DNA of 64,000 bases from Halobellus limi (lineage in GTDB: Archaea > Halobacteriota > Halobacteria > Halobacteriales > Haloferacaceae). Below the pieces are notes generated by a model that saw nothing but the letters and a program-made list of their open reading frames with translations, was not told where the DNA came from and did no database searches. Both the position numbers and the translations under genes were made by a program. Location of the stretch: NCBI RefSeq assembly GCF_004799685.1, contig NZ_CP031314.1:62001-126000 (forward strand), in the 5' to 3' direction. Positions 34,473-43,552 of this stretch are shown one piece after another. Numbering within the stretch: position 1 is the first letter of the stretch; each line of letters starts with the position of its first letter.

Positions 34473-37256
34473 ATGACTGATACACTTCCGTTCGATGCCG
34501 TCCGCGAGCTCGACGTCGACGGGACGACGTACAAGATGGCCGATCTTCGAGCACTCGAAGAGCAGGGGCTCTGTGACCTCGACACGCTCCCTGTGAGCAT
34601 CCGTATTCTGCTTGAGTCGGTGCTCCGGAACGCCGACGGCGAAACTGTTACTGCAGCGGATGTCAAGAATGCTGCTGGCTGGAAGCCAGACGTACCGGAC
34701 GCAGAGGTTCCGTTCTCTCCATCACGAGTCGTCCTGCAAGATCTCACCGGTGTACCCGCAGTCGTCGACCTGGCGGCCCTTCGATCCGAGGTCGACCGCA
34801 AAGACCGAGATCCCACCCTGGTCGAACCGGAGATTCCTATTGATCTCGTGATCGACCACAGCGTCCAGGTCGACTACTTCGACTCCGAGGACGCCTACGA
34901 GAAGAACGTCGAACTGGAGTACGAGCGAAACGCCGAACGGTATCGCGCGATCAAGTGGGCGCAGAACGCCTTCGAGAACTTCAACGTCGTCCCGCCGGGG
35001 ACCGGTATCGTCCACCAGGTGAATCTCGAACATCTGGGTCGGGTCGTCCACGCCCGCGAGCAAGACGGCGAGAACTGGCTCCTGCCGGACACGCTCGTCG
35101 GCACGGACAGCCACACCCCGATGATCGGTGGCATCGGTGTGGTCGGTTGGGGCGTCGGCGGCATCGAAGCGGAAGCGGCGATGCTCGGTCAACCGGTCAC
35201 GATGAAACTCCCCGAGGTCGTCGGCGTCCGTCTCGAAGGCGAATTACCCGAGGGCGCGACGGCTACGGATCTCGTGCTCCACATCACCGAACGACTCCGC
35301 GAGGTCGGCGTCGTCGACCGGTTCGTGGAGTTCTTCGGTCCCGGTGTGGAGAATCTCACAGTCCCCGACCGGGCCACGATCGCCAATATGGCGCCCGAAC
35401 AGGGCTCGACGATCAGTATGTTCCCGGTCGACGAGCAGACGCTCGAGTATCTCGAACTCACCGGGCGTGATCCCGACCACGTCGACCTCGTTCGCGAGTA
35501 CCTCGAAGCCCAAGGGCTGTTCGGGGAACAGGAACCAGAATATACTGAGGTCGTCGAGTTCGACCTCTCGACAGTCGAACCGAGTCTGGCCGGACACAAG
35601 CGGCCACAGGACCGGATTCCGATGGGGGACGTGAAACAGAGCTTCCGGGGACTTCTCCACGGGGAGTTCGAGGACGACCTCGATGATGTCGACGAGGACG
35701 CCTTGCAGCGGTGGCTCGGTGAGGGTGGTGCAGCTGATGCGGAGACCGACGGTGGCGTTCAGGTCGAACCCGAATCGGAACTGCACCCGTTAACCAAACG
35801 TGTCGAGGTCGACCTCGACGGTGAGACGGTCGAAATCGGACACGGAGACGTCCTCGTCAGCGCCATCACGAGCTGTACGAACACGTCGAACCCGTCGGTG
35901 ATGATCGCTGCTGGACTGCTCGCCCAGAACGCCGTCGAGAAAGGCCTAGACGTCCCGCCGTACGTCAAGACGAGTCTCGCACCGGGTAGCCGTGTCGTCA
36001 CGCAGTATCTCGAAGAATCGGGGCTGCTTCCGTATCTCGAAGAGCTCGGGTACGCCGTCGTCGGCTACGGCTGTACCACCTGTATCGGTAACGCTGGGCC
36101 GCTTCCCGATCCCATCGAGCAGGCAATCGACGACCACGACCTCTGGACGACGAGCGTTCTCTCCGGGAACCGGAACTTCGAGGCGCGTATCCACCCGAAG
36201 ATCCGCGCGAACTACCTCGCGAGCCCGCCGCTCGTCGTCGCCTACGGGCTCGCAGGGCGGATGGACATCGATCTCGAACACGAGCCGCTGGGCACTGACG
36301 ATGAGGGTAACCCAGTCTATCTGGCGGACATCTGGCCGGACGCAGCGGACGTGCAGGCCGCAATCCACGAGAACGTCTCTCCGGAGATGTTCGAGGAGAA
36401 GTACGCCTCCGTGTTCGAGGGCGATGAGCGATGGGCTGCTCTCGACGCGCCCACGGGTGACGTCTACGAGTGGGATGAGGACTCGACATACATCCGTGAA
36501 CCGCCGTTCTTCAAGGACTTCCCGGTAGAGAAACCCGGCGTCGCCGATATCGAGGACGCACGCTGTCTACTGACGCTCGGCGATACCGTTACGACCGACC
36601 ACATCAGTCCAGCCGGCCCGTTCGGTCCCGACCTCCCCGCAGGTCAGTGGCTGCTCGATCACGGTGTCGAGCCACACGAGTTCAACACCTACGGCGCACG
36701 TCGGGGCAATCACGAGGTGATGATGCGGGGGACGTTCGCCAACGTCCGAATCGAGAACGAGATGCTCGACGACGTCGAGGGTGGCTACACGATCCACCAC
36801 CCGACCGACGAACAAACCACGGTGTTCGAAGCCAGTCGCCGCTATCGGGACGAGGGGATACCGCTCGTCGTGATGGCTGGCGAGGAGTTCGGAACTGGGT
36901 CTAGCCGGGACTGGGCGGCGAAAGGAACGGACCTGCTCGGTGTCCGCGCAACCATCGCCGAGAGTTACGAGCGCATCTACCGCGACAACCTCGTCGGCAT
37001 GGGTGTGCTTCCCCTGCAGTTCGATGATGGCGACTCGTGGGAATCTCTCGGTCTGGATGGGTCGGAGGTCTTCACGATCCACGGCCTCGATGACGGGCTC
37101 GACGTGATGGACGAACTGACCGTTATCGCCGAGCGTGCGGACGGGTCGACTGTCGAGTTCCCGGTCACAGCACAGGTCGGCACGCCGGCCGCCGTAACCT
37201 ATATCGAACACGGCGGAATCCTCCACTACGTCCTCAGACGCCTCCTCAGACAGTAA
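34473..37256 (+). CDS. acnA: Aconitate hydratase (AcnA type)
   Basis: A 927-residue aconitase, the length usual for AcnA/IRP1-type enzymes. It has the 4Fe-4S ligands in TSCTNTSN (about residue 467) and GYGCTTCIGN (about residue 533), VGTDSHTPM, and the C-terminal swivel domain with GSSRDWAAKG. It isomerises citrate to isocitrate in the TCA cycle. The ATG at 34473 (MTDTLPFDAV) is preferred over 34440. Its position between a copper chaperone and a SHOCT protein is odd: aconitase clusters are known to be damaged by copper. It could be an extra copy. Confidence 0.9.
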   Translation: MTDTLPFDAVRELDVDGTTYKMADLRALEEQGLCDLDTLPVSIRILLESVLRNADGETVTAADVKNAAGWKPDVPDAEVPFSPSRVVLQDLTGVPAVVDLAALRSEVDRKDRDPTLVEPEIPIDLVIDHSVQVDYFDSEDAYEKNVELEYERNAERYRAIKWAQNAFENFNVVPPGTGIVHQVNLEHLGRVVHAREQDGENWLLPDTLVGTDSHTPMIGGIGVVGWGVGGIEAEAAMLGQPVTMKLPEVVGVRLEGELPEGATATDLVLHITERLREVGVVDRFVEFFGPGVENLTVPDRATIANMAPEQGSTISMFPVDEQTLEYLELTGRDPDHVDLVREYLEAQGLFGEQEPEYTEVVEFDLSTVEPSLAGHKRPQDRIPMGDVKQSFRGLLHGEFEDDLDDVDEDALQRWLGEGGAADAETDGGVQVEPESELHPLTKRVEVDLDGETVEIGHGDVLVSAITSCTNTSNPSVMIAAGLLAQNAVEKGLDVPPYVKTSLAPGSRVVTQYLEESGLLPYLEELGYAVVGYGCTTCIGNAGPLPDPIEQAIDDHDLWTTSVLSGNRNFEARIHPKIRANYLASPPLVVAYGLAGRMDIDLEHEPLGTDDEGNPVYLADIWPDAADVQAAIHENVSPEMFEEKYASVFEGDERWAALDAPTGDVYEWDEDSTYIREPPFFKDFPVEKPGVADIEDARCLLTLGDTVTTDHISPAGPFGPDLPAGQWLLDHGVEPHEFNTYGARRGNHEVMMRGTFANVRIENEMLDDVEGGYTIHHPTDEQTTVFEASRRYRDEGIPLVVMAGEEFGTGSSRDWAAKGTDLLGVRATIAESYERIYRDNLVGMGVLPLQFDDGDSWESLGLDGSEVFTIHGLDDGLDVMDELTVIAERADGSTVEFPVTAQVGTPAAVTYIEHGGILHYVLRRLLRQ

Positions 37257-37267
37257 CACCAACGCGG

Positions 37268-37666
37268 TCAGAAACGATCGTCGTCGGACACCAGGCGGGC
37301 GCGACGGCGATCAAACTCCTCGTCGTCGATTTCGCCACGAGCGTACCGTTCTTGGAGAACAGCGAGTGCGCTGTCATCAGTATGGCCGTCCGTAGGGGAC
37401 CGCGTTGTCAGCCAGTAAACGGCGTAGACTGGGAGGGCGATCAGAAGTGCCATCCACAGGAGCCCGAACAGCATCATCCCCCAGCCCCAGCTACCCCATC
37501 CGGCCATGTGGCCGTCGTTCCACATCCCGTCGTGCCACCCCCACATCATTGCATCTGGGACAGTCGCGTGTGTTAGCGCCATTCCGGCGACGACGGCCAG
37601 AGCCAGCGCTCCGACGACGATGAGTCCCAGAGAACGAATCCCGCGTGCTTGAATTGGATTTTGCAT
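37268..37666 (-). CDS. Membrane protein with Trp/Met/His-rich loop and SHOCT tail
   Basis: A 132-residue protein: one N-terminal membrane helix, an extracellular-type loop rich in Met, Trp and His (MMWGWHDGMWNDGHMAGWG), a second helix, and a SHOCT domain (LAVLQERYARGEIDDEEFDRR). Same layout as the SHOCT proteins at 17491 and 18360. Convergent to aconitase, with an 11-base gap, and 28 bases downstream of the DoxX gene, so probably in one operon with it. Confidence 0.75.
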   Translation of the reverse strand: MQNPIQARGIRSLGLIVVGALALAVVAGMALTHATVPDAMMWGWHDGMWNDGHMAGWGSWGWGMMLFGLLWMALLIALPVYAVYWLTTRSPTDGHTDDSALAVLQERYARGEIDDEEFDRRRARLVSDDDRF

Positions 37667-37694
37667 TGTTGTACTCCCAAAGGTCTCGGCGTGG

Positions 37695-38255
37695 TTAGCC
37701 GAGGATGTATTCGAGGGCGGGGTAGCGCTCGACGAGCGTCTCGCCGCCGACGTCGTAGTTCTCGATGTACTGGTCGAGGCCCAGGATGCGGCCCGCGGCG
37801 AACGCGGCGACCGCGAGGAACACGAGCATGTACGCGAAGTCCCCGTTGATGAAGCCGTGAGCCATGTCCCAGTTGCCGAAGTAGAACATCGCCATCATGA
37901 GCGCGCCGAAGAACGCCGCGAGGCGGACGAACGCGCCGACGAGCAGGCCGAGGCCGATGAACAGCTCGCCCCACGGCACGGCGACGTTCGCGAACTCAAC
38001 GAACCACGGCGTCGAGCCCATCCACGCGAACATCCCTGCGAGCGGGTTGCCGTTCGTCGCGGCGACGTTCGACAGGTAGCCGCCGGCGGCGAACTCGCCG
38101 GTGATCTTCGTGAACCCGGAGTACGCGAACGCGTAGCCCATCATGAGCCGGAGCGCGAGCACGAACCACGCGCTGAGGCTGTGGACTTTCCCGCCGACGG
38201 TCAGGCCGCCGACTCTGCTCTCGAGCTGGTTCATGCCGGAGTCGAGTGTGGACAT
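37695..38255 (-). CDS. DoxX-family membrane protein
   Basis: A 186-residue DoxX-like protein with four helices (ALRLMMGYAFAYSGFTKITG and VPWGELFIGLGLLVGAFVRL). Second DoxX in the window. The plus-strand regulator at 38370 is divergent from it, suggesting local regulation, and the minus-strand TATA-like TATTATAT lies about 50 bases upstream. Confidence 0.8.
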   Translation of the reverse strand: MSTLDSGMNQLESRVGGLTVGGKVHSLSAWFVLALRLMMGYAFAYSGFTKITGEFAAGGYLSNVAATNGNPLAGMFAWMGSTPWFVEFANVAVPWGELFIGLGLLVGAFVRLAAFFGALMMAMFYFGNWDMAHGFINGDFAYMLVFLAVAAFAAGRILGLDQYIENYDVGGETLVERYPALEYILG

Positions 38256-38337
38256 AATTATTGCACCTTCAACTATCAGTAGGTGGGTAGAGACGATATA
38301 ATAGCGAGCCGGCGTTCTGAGTCAGAAAACCGGCGGG

Positions 38338-38344
38338 CTATATT
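38338..38344 (+). promoter_or_regulatory. TATA box of a leaderless GTG start
   Basis: TATATTA lies about 29 bases before the GTG at 38370, which supports GTG as the leaderless start of the following regulator. Confidence 0.4.
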
Positions 38345-38369
38345 ACCCTCCTGTAGCGAGTACGGACGT

Positions 38370-38720
38370 GTGACTGAGGAGGCCGACCCGTCGGACATCT
38401 TCGCCACGCTCGACGACGAGTATGCCCGCGACATCCTCGTGGCGACGAAGACCGACCGACTCTCCGCGAAGGAGCTCAGCGAGGAATGCGATATGTCACG
38501 CCCGACCGTCTCGCGGCGTGTCACCCGCCTCGTCGAGCAGGGCCTCCTCGAGGAGTACACGCACGTCGACCCCGGCGGACGGCACTACAGCGAGTACGAG
38601 GCGCGACTCGAGCGTGTCGAAGTACTCCTCCAAGCAGAGGGCTTCGACGTGCAGATCGATGTTCGGCCGGACCCCGCCGACCGGATTACGTCCATCTTCG
38701 AGGAAATGCGGGGAGACTGA
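38370..38720 (+). CDS. Winged-helix transcriptional regulator
   Basis: A 116-residue protein with a winged helix (DDEYARDILVATKT, then RLSAKELSEECDMSRPTVSRRVTRLVEQGLL). An ORF open upstream to 38283 exists, but the leaderless GTG at 38370 fits the TATA box better. It is divergent from the DoxX/SHOCT unit and followed by a small membrane protein at three bases, so both may form an operon. Confidence 0.7.
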   Translation: MTEEADPSDIFATLDDEYARDILVATKTDRLSAKELSEECDMSRPTVSRRVTRLVEQGLLEEYTHVDPGGRHYSEYEARLERVEVLLQAEGFDVQIDVRPDPADRITSIFEEMRGD

Positions 38721-38723
38721 CTC

Positions 38724-38999
38724 ATGGAACACACGTTATTCGTCATCGGCAAGCTGTTCACGACCGCCCTGGCGCTGGTGATCGCCTACCAGGCCTATCG
38801 CGGATACCAACGGCATCACACGCAGTTACTCCTGTACGTCGCCGCCGGCTTCGCATTGGTCGGGCTTGGCGGCCTCCTTGAAGGCGTCCTCTTCGAACTC
38901 CTCCAGGTGTCGATCTTCGAAGCAGGATTCGTCGCAGCACTCGTCACCGCAGCCGGGATGCTGTCTATCCTCTACGCCCTGTATGCCCCGAATCCATAA
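38724..38999 (+). CDS. Small three-helix membrane protein
   Basis: A 91-residue protein with three hydrophobic helices (about 4-22, 35-53 and 63-85). It begins three bases after the regulator stop and is probably co-expressed. The layout matches haloarchaeal DUF7521-type proteins, though I am not sure of the family. Confidence 0.6.
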   Translation: MEHTLFVIGKLFTTALALVIAYQAYRGYQRHHTQLLLYVAAGFALVGLGGLLEGVLFELLQVSIFEAGFVAALVTAAGMLSILYALYAPNP

Positions 39000-39106
39000 G
39001 GATTCAGGACGCCCATTCGACAAGCGGCCTCTGCGCGTCGTGCCCGGTTCGAAGCCGCTACTGTTCGGACTCCCCTCGTTCTCGATAGTGTAGCGTCGCA
39101 GTGGGA

Positions 39107-39114
39107 GTTATATC
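39107..39114 (+). promoter_or_regulatory. TATA box for a leaderless transcript
   Basis: TTATATCC is centred 27 bases before the ATG at 39137, indicating a leaderless message. Confidence 0.4.
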
Positions 39115-39136
39115 CATATCGGTCGTACCATATCGT

Positions 39137-39532
39137 ATGATTCGAACACTCGTCGGTGTCCTCGGCGCTATCTCAGCGCTGTTCCCGGACGAAATCGTCG
39201 AGCTCTTCGAGAAACTCGCGATTTCGAATCCAGACGAGGGAACAGTGAGAGGGTGGATACGTCCAGCAGTCCGGTCGGAGGGTGTTCTGATAGCTGCGCT
39301 TTCACTCTTTAACGGGCGAGCATACGCGTTGCTGATGAATCTTACCGGCGTGTTCGGCGCGATAGTCCTCTTATTTCCCGACCTGTATCAGAGATTTGCC
39401 ACCGCGTTCCTGTACGAGCGTCCAGAGTCGATAGAATGGAACGAGCGATTCCGCTTGGGCATTCGGGCTATCGGCGCACTCTATGTCTTTTTAGCGGCGA
39501 AGACGTACAGGGAGCGTCACAACGATACTTGA
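39137..39532 (+). CDS. Membrane protein, unrecognised
   Basis: A 131-residue protein with several hydrophobic stretches (about 1-15, 48-85 and 112-125). The ATG at 39137 fits the TATA box. It has no motif I know, and the layout recalls small haloarchaeal membrane proteins. Confidence 0.55.
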   Translation: MIRTLVGVLGAISALFPDEIVELFEKLAISNPDEGTVRGWIRPAVRSEGVLIAALSLFNGRAYALLMNLTGVFGAIVLLFPDLYQRFATAFLYERPESIEWNERFRLGIRAIGALYVFLAAKTYRERHNDT

Positions 39533-39593
39533 GCCTTCTCGCTATTGACACCTGGCGCATCCGATGTCTAGTTCGTTACGGCCGCAGGTATCG

Positions 39594-39607
39594 CTTTGAA
39601 TCTAAAG
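39594..39607. promoter_or_regulatory. TTGGAWTCCAA-like site upstream of the second chaperone
   Basis: CTTTGAATCTAAAG matches 9 of 11 motif positions, about 50 bases upstream of the TATA-like CGCTAAAG at 39646-39653, which itself lies about 27 bases before the ATG at 39679. The spacing resembles that in front of the thioredoxin gene. Confidence 0.35.
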
Positions 39608-39678
39608 TTTGAGCCCCACGATATCAGTATGATCGAAGGGGAAATCCGCTAAAGAGAGGAGGCCGTGTGTATCCCTGT

Positions 39679-39876
39679 ATGACGACGACGATCATCGTGG
39701 AAGGCATGACGTGCGGTCACTGTGAGCAGACGGTCGAAGAGGCCCTCGAAGAGGTATCCGGCGTGACTGACGTGACCGTCGACAGGGAGAGCGAACAGGC
39801 GAGCGTCGATGGTGAGGCAAATGTCACAGCTCTCGTGGAGGCCGTCGAAGACGCCGGGTACACCGCTTACGCCTGA
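39679..39876 (+). CDS. HMA-domain copper chaperone
   Basis: A 65-residue HMA protein with [11 protein letters not shown], nearly the same as the chaperone at 34198. A GTG at 39667 would add four residues; the ATG at 39679 fits the promoter better. A perfect hairpin follows the stop (39897-39918). It lies 131 bases upstream of the CPH-type ATPase and may deliver copper to it. Confidence 0.85.
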   Translation: MTTTIIVEGMTCGHCEQTVEEALEEVSGVTDVTVDRESEQASVDGEANVTALVEAVEDAGYTAYA

Positions 39877-39896
39877 GAATCGCGCGGACCACTCCG

Positions 39897-39918
39897 AGAC
39901 AACGGCCAACCGTTGTCT
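39897..39918 (+). terminator. Perfect 9-bp hairpin after the chaperone
   Basis: AGACAACGG (39897-39905) pairs with CCGTTGTCT (39910-39918) around a four-base loop and is followed by TTG. It may separate the chaperone from the downstream ATPase transcript. Confidence 0.5.
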
Positions 39919-40007
39919 TTGAAGCTTCGCTACGCTGGTCCTGCTGTACAGTTCAGTGGGGAAGATTCAGGGGGCCAGCGGATCCACCTCTACAGAGAAT
40001 ATGGGCT

Positions 40008-42290
40008 ATGGACGACCACAAAGATACAAATGAGAATCTCCCTGGAGGGGAACACCAGCAGGACGACAGCAGTCACCAGCACGAACACGGCGAGCAGGAT
40101 GAATCGGACGCCGAGTCGGACGAGCAGCGGGTAGAACAGGACCTACTGGAAGAAGAGGCACACCCTGCTGCGGAGAGTGAGACAGTGCTCGACGAGCAGC
40201 ACGAGCACGCTGGACACGAGGGCGAAGGACACGACCACGGTTCCCATGAGGGCCACGGTGAGGGGCATGGCGGGATGCACAAGGGCCACGAGCAGATGTT
40301 CCGCCGGCGCTTCTTCGTCTCGACGCTCCTGTCGATCCCAGTCCTGCTATACAGCGAAATGCTGCAGGAGTGGCTCGGGTTCTCCGTCCCCGCGTTCCCG
40401 GGCAGCGAGTGGATCAACCCCGTCTTCGCGGTCATCGTCTTCGCGTACGGTGGGATGCCGTTCCTCCAGATGGCGGTACCGGAGCTGAAAGATCGGTCGC
40501 CGGGGATGATGACGCTCATCTCGATGGCGATCACCGTCGCGTTCGTCTACAGCCTCGCGAGCGTGGTCTTCCCGACGCAGTCGGCGTTCTTCTGGGAGCT
40601 CGTCACGCTGATCGACATCATGCTGCTGGGCCACTGGATCGAGATGCGGTCGGTCCGGCGGGCCTCCAGCGCGCTCGACGAACTGGCGAAACTGATGCCA
40701 GACACCGCCGAGCGTATCACCGACGACGGGGAGACCGAAGAAGTTCCCGTCAGTGAGCTCTCGGAAGGCGATCTCGTGCTCGTCCGGCCGGGCGCGAGTG
40801 TCCCTGCTGACGGCACCGTCGAGGAGGGTGACTCCGACGTCAACGAGTCGATGATCACCGGCGAGTCCAAGCCCGTCTCGAAAGAGCCTGGCGACGAGGT
40901 CATCGGCGGCACCATCAACGGCGACGGGAGTCTCCGTGTTCGCGTCGGTGCGACGGGCGAGGAGACAACACTCGCGGGCATCATGCGCCTCGTCGAGGAA
41001 GCTCAACAGAGCAAGTCCAAGACGCAAGTGTTGGCCGACCGGGCGGCCGGCTGGCTGTTCTACGTCGCGCTCGGGGCGGCAGTCGTGACCGCGATTGCGT
41101 GGACGGTCGCAGTCTCGTTCGACGCGACGGTCATCGAGCGAGTCGTGACGGTGCTCGTCATCGCCTGCCCACACGCCCTCGGGCTCGCCATCCCGCTGGT
41201 CGTCGCGATCAACACCTCACTTGCAGCGCGCAACGGGATGCTCGTCCGCGACCGAATTGCGATGGAGGACGCGCGGAACTTGGATGCCATCATCTTCGAC
41301 AAGACAGGGACGCTTACTGAGGGTGAACACGGCGTCGTGGATATGGCGACCGTCGACGGCGTTGACGAGGACGACGCGCTCGGGCTGGCGGCAGCCGTCG
41401 AGAGTGACTCCGAACACATGATCGCCCGAGCGATCCGTGAGGCCGCCGACGAGCGAGATGTAACTACTCCTGACGCGACAGCCTTCGAGGCGATTAAAGG
41501 CAAGGGTGTCCGGGCGAATGTCGACGGAAACGAGGTGTACGTCGGTGGCCCGAACCTGTTGGCCCAACTCGATAGCGAAATTCCCGACCATCTCCAGCAC
41601 TTCGCTGACGAGGCCGGTCAGAACGCCCAGACTGTGGTGTATCTCGTTCGTGACGGAGAGCTGATCGCCGCCTTCGCGATGGCCGACGTGATCCGCGAGG
41701 AGAGTTATCGAGTCGTCGACGCCCTCCACGATCTGGGCATCGAGGTGGCGATGCTGACTGGGGATTCCCAGGACGTCGCCAACGCTGTCGCCGACGAACT
41801 GGGCATCGACACGGTGTTCGCGGAGGTCCTACCCCAAGACAAGGACGAGAAAGTCCAGGAACTCCAGGACCAGGGCAAACTCGTGGGGATGGTCGGCGAC
41901 GGCGTCAACGACGCGCCGGCGCTGACGCGAGCCGACGTCGGCATTGCGATCGGGAGTGGCACCGACGTCGCGGTCCAGTCGGCCGACGTTATTCTCGTGC
42001 AGAACAACCCGATGGACGTCGTTCGGCTGGTGAAGCTCAGTAAGGCGAGCTACCGGAAGATGCAGGAGAACATCGTCTGGGCCGCCGGCTACAACGTCTT
42101 CGCGATTCCGCTCGCAGCAGGCGTGTTGGCACCGATTGGGATTCTGCTGTCCCCCGCTGTGGGTGCACTTCTGATGTCGTTGAGTACAGTAATCGTCGCG
42201 ATCAACGCTCAGCTGCTCCGCCGCGTGGACCTGTCCATCCCCGAGCTTCCAAGCGGGACACCAGCGACTGACGCACAACCTGCAGACTGA
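40008..42290 (+). CDS. copB: CPH-type P1B ATPase (CopB-like)
   Basis: A 760-residue P-type ATPase with a long acidic, His-rich N-terminus (repeats such as HEHGEQDE and [10 protein letters not shown], about residues 1-95). The metal-site helix has IACPHALGL (about residue 386), then DKTGTLT (about residue 431), and [15 protein letters not shown] with a His-rich N-terminus is the P1B-3 type, typified by CopB of Archaeoglobus. In the nucleotide domain the usual SEHP reads SEHM. It complements the CPC-type ATPase at 30778. Confidence 0.9.
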   Translation: MDDHKDTNENLPGGEHQQDDSSHQHEHGEQDESDAESDEQRVEQDLLEEEAHPAAESETVLDEQHEHAGHEGEGHDHGSHEGHGEGHGGMHKGHEQMFRRRFFVSTLLSIPVLLYSEMLQEWLGFSVPAFPGSEWINPVFAVIVFAYGGMPFLQMAVPELKDRSPGMMTLISMAITVAFVYSLASVVFPTQSAFFWELVTLIDIMLLGHWIEMRSVRRASSALDELAKLMPDTAERITDDGETEEVPVSELSEGDLVLVRPGASVPADGTVEEGDSDVNESMITGESKPVSKEPGDEVIGGTINGDGSLRVRVGATGEETTLAGIMRLVEEAQQSKSKTQVLADRAAGWLFYVALGAAVVTAIAWTVAVSFDATVIERVVTVLVIACPHALGLAIPLVVAINTSLAARNGMLVRDRIAMEDARNLDAIIFDKTGTLTEGEHGVVDMATVDGVDEDDALGLAAAVESDSEHMIARAIREAADERDVTTPDATAFEAIKGKGVRANVDGNEVYVGGPNLLAQLDSEIPDHLQHFADEAGQNAQTVVYLVRDGELIAAFAMADVIREESYRVVDALHDLGIEVAMLTGDSQDVANAVADELGIDTVFAEVLPQDKDEKVQELQDQGKLVGMVGDGVNDAPALTRADVGIAIGSGTDVAVQSADVILVQNNPMDVVRLVKLSKASYRKMQENIVWAAGYNVFAIPLAAGVLAPIGILLSPAVGALLMSLSTVIVAINAQLLRRVDLSIPELPSGTPATDAQPAD

Positions 42291-42293
42291 AAC

Positions 42294-42319
42294 GCTCCCG
42301 ATCGCTTCGGAGCTTCTTT
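42294..42319 (+). terminator. Candidate terminator after copB
   Basis: GCTCC (42294-42298) pairs with GGAGC (42309-42313), followed by TTCTTT, four bases after the copB stop. Confidence 0.4.
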
Positions 42320-42474
42320 CAATTGAGTTCGGTTAATGGACAGCAAATGGCGACACTGCGTGATTTCGGTGGGTATCGCTATGCGGTCACCGATTCCACA
42401 GTTATCCCGAGGGGTGCGAAGTTTGGTATACACAGACGCTTCCTCTGATGGGCGACATTGTTGCGCCAGCACTA

Positions 42475-42483
42475 GGTTTATAC
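42475..42483 (+). promoter_or_regulatory. TATA box for a leaderless 34-codon ORF
   Basis: GTTTATACC is centred about 28 bases before the ATG at 42507. Confidence 0.45.
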
Positions 42484-42506
42484 CGTTAGACGGACTTCAT
42501 TCCGAT

Positions 42507-42611
42507 ATGAGCCTCGAAGAGACGGTTGACTACCTCGCCGAGGAACTCGACCTCGAGCGAAGTGAACACGTCCGTGAGGTTGGTCAGTCGGTCGCCGAGC
42601 TTCGCGACTGA
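42507..42611 (+). CDS. 34-residue acidic microprotein facing the Fic-like gene
   Basis: The peptide MSLEETVDYLAEEL and the rest of the 34 residues form a probable amphipathic helix with high charge. It has its own promoter at leaderless spacing, and its stop directly abuts the end of the minus-strand Fic/Doc-like gene. It could be an antitoxin-like partner, but the opposite strand is not the usual arrangement. No family known. Confidence 0.5.
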   Translation: MSLEETVDYLAEELDLERSEHVREVGQSVAELRD

Positions 42612-43499
42612 TCAAAACATTTCTCTGAAGTCTCGTTCGACCAGTCCGTTCTCCAGATACGTGATGAACTCTTGTTTCGTTGGTCCTTGACGGTCAAGTA
42701 GATCGTCCCGTCCTGCTCGTTCGAGAACTGCCTGCGCGAAGTCCGTACAGTGGGATTCGTGCTGCCCAGCATACTCTGTGAGGGCTTCTCGCCAGTGCAT
42801 ATCCAGCTCGAACTCGGCTAACCGGATTTGGATCCCATCTTTCCGTTCGACGAGGTCGACGTCCAGCTCTTCGAGTTGCTTGAAACGGAGGTTGTTCCGG
42901 CGGACCGTGATGAGACGCTTAGAATCAACAATATAGGGATTGACCCACTCTCGCCAGGTATCGTCGTCGACGTGCGTTCGTGGCATCTCAAAATCCGGGT
43001 CCACACTCTCAATACAGAACTGCAGCATCGCGATGCCAGTTCGGTGATTCGCATTTGGGAGGGAATGTCGGAGGATCAAATTCGACATCACCTCTCCAGC
43101 GACAATCGGAAGTGGATCTCCCCAGGAGACGTGATCGAGTGCCTGCTGGATCTTTTGCGGTTCGAACTCCTTGTAGAGCCGGAACTCATCCTCATCGCGA
43201 ACATCGACCGCGGCTTCGAGCAACTCTACTAATCGGAATGCGACAACCTGCCCAGCACGGGGGAGGTCACGAATACGGTCGCTCAGCCATTCCTGATCGA
43301 AGTCGACCTCTTGGGCAGATTCGATCTCTGACTCGCCTTCGTAGAGCACATAGACCGGTGTGTCAAAGGGGTACCCGATGAGCTTTGTCGACTCGTCGGA
43401 TTGCTCTCGCTGAGACAGGATTTCTGCCACCGATGCCGAGCTATATTTGAGTGAGAAATTCTCGGCCTGTGGGTGGTGATAGAAGACGAGCCGAGCCAT
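42612..43499 (-). CDS. Fic/Doc-like protein
   Basis: A 295-residue protein. Its central motif HSLPNANHRTG (about residues 145-155) resembles the Fic/Doc loop H-x-F-x-[DN]-G-N-x-R-T with Phe to Leu and Gly to Ala changes. Fic/Doc enzymes modify proteins by adding AMP or phosphate and often serve as toxins; activity here is uncertain because of the changed loop. The N- and C-terminal parts are not recognised. PadR and a 34-residue ORF are neighbours. Confidence 0.6.
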   Translation of the reverse strand: MARLVFYHHPQAENFSLKYSSASVAEILSQREQSDESTKLIGYPFDTPVYVLYEGESEIESAQEVDFDQEWLSDRIRDLPRAGQVVAFRLVELLEAAVDVRDEDEFRLYKEFEPQKIQQALDHVSWGDPLPIVAGEVMSNLILRHSLPNANHRTGIAMLQFCIESVDPDFEMPRTHVDDDTWREWVNPYIVDSKRLITVRRNNLRFKQLEELDVDLVERKDGIQIRLAEFELDMHWREALTEYAGQHESHCTDFAQAVLERAGRDDLLDRQGPTKQEFITYLENGLVERDFREMF

Positions 43500-43552
43500 C
43501 TTACTGTGGATTCGTGGGAAGTGGGTAAAGCAGTCCCGTTTTTATAATGATT

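Noticed and set aside
38283-38369. Upstream extension of the regulator at 38370
   Set aside because: The extra 29 codons are not conserved-looking and the TATA box lies inside them, so the GTG start is preferred.
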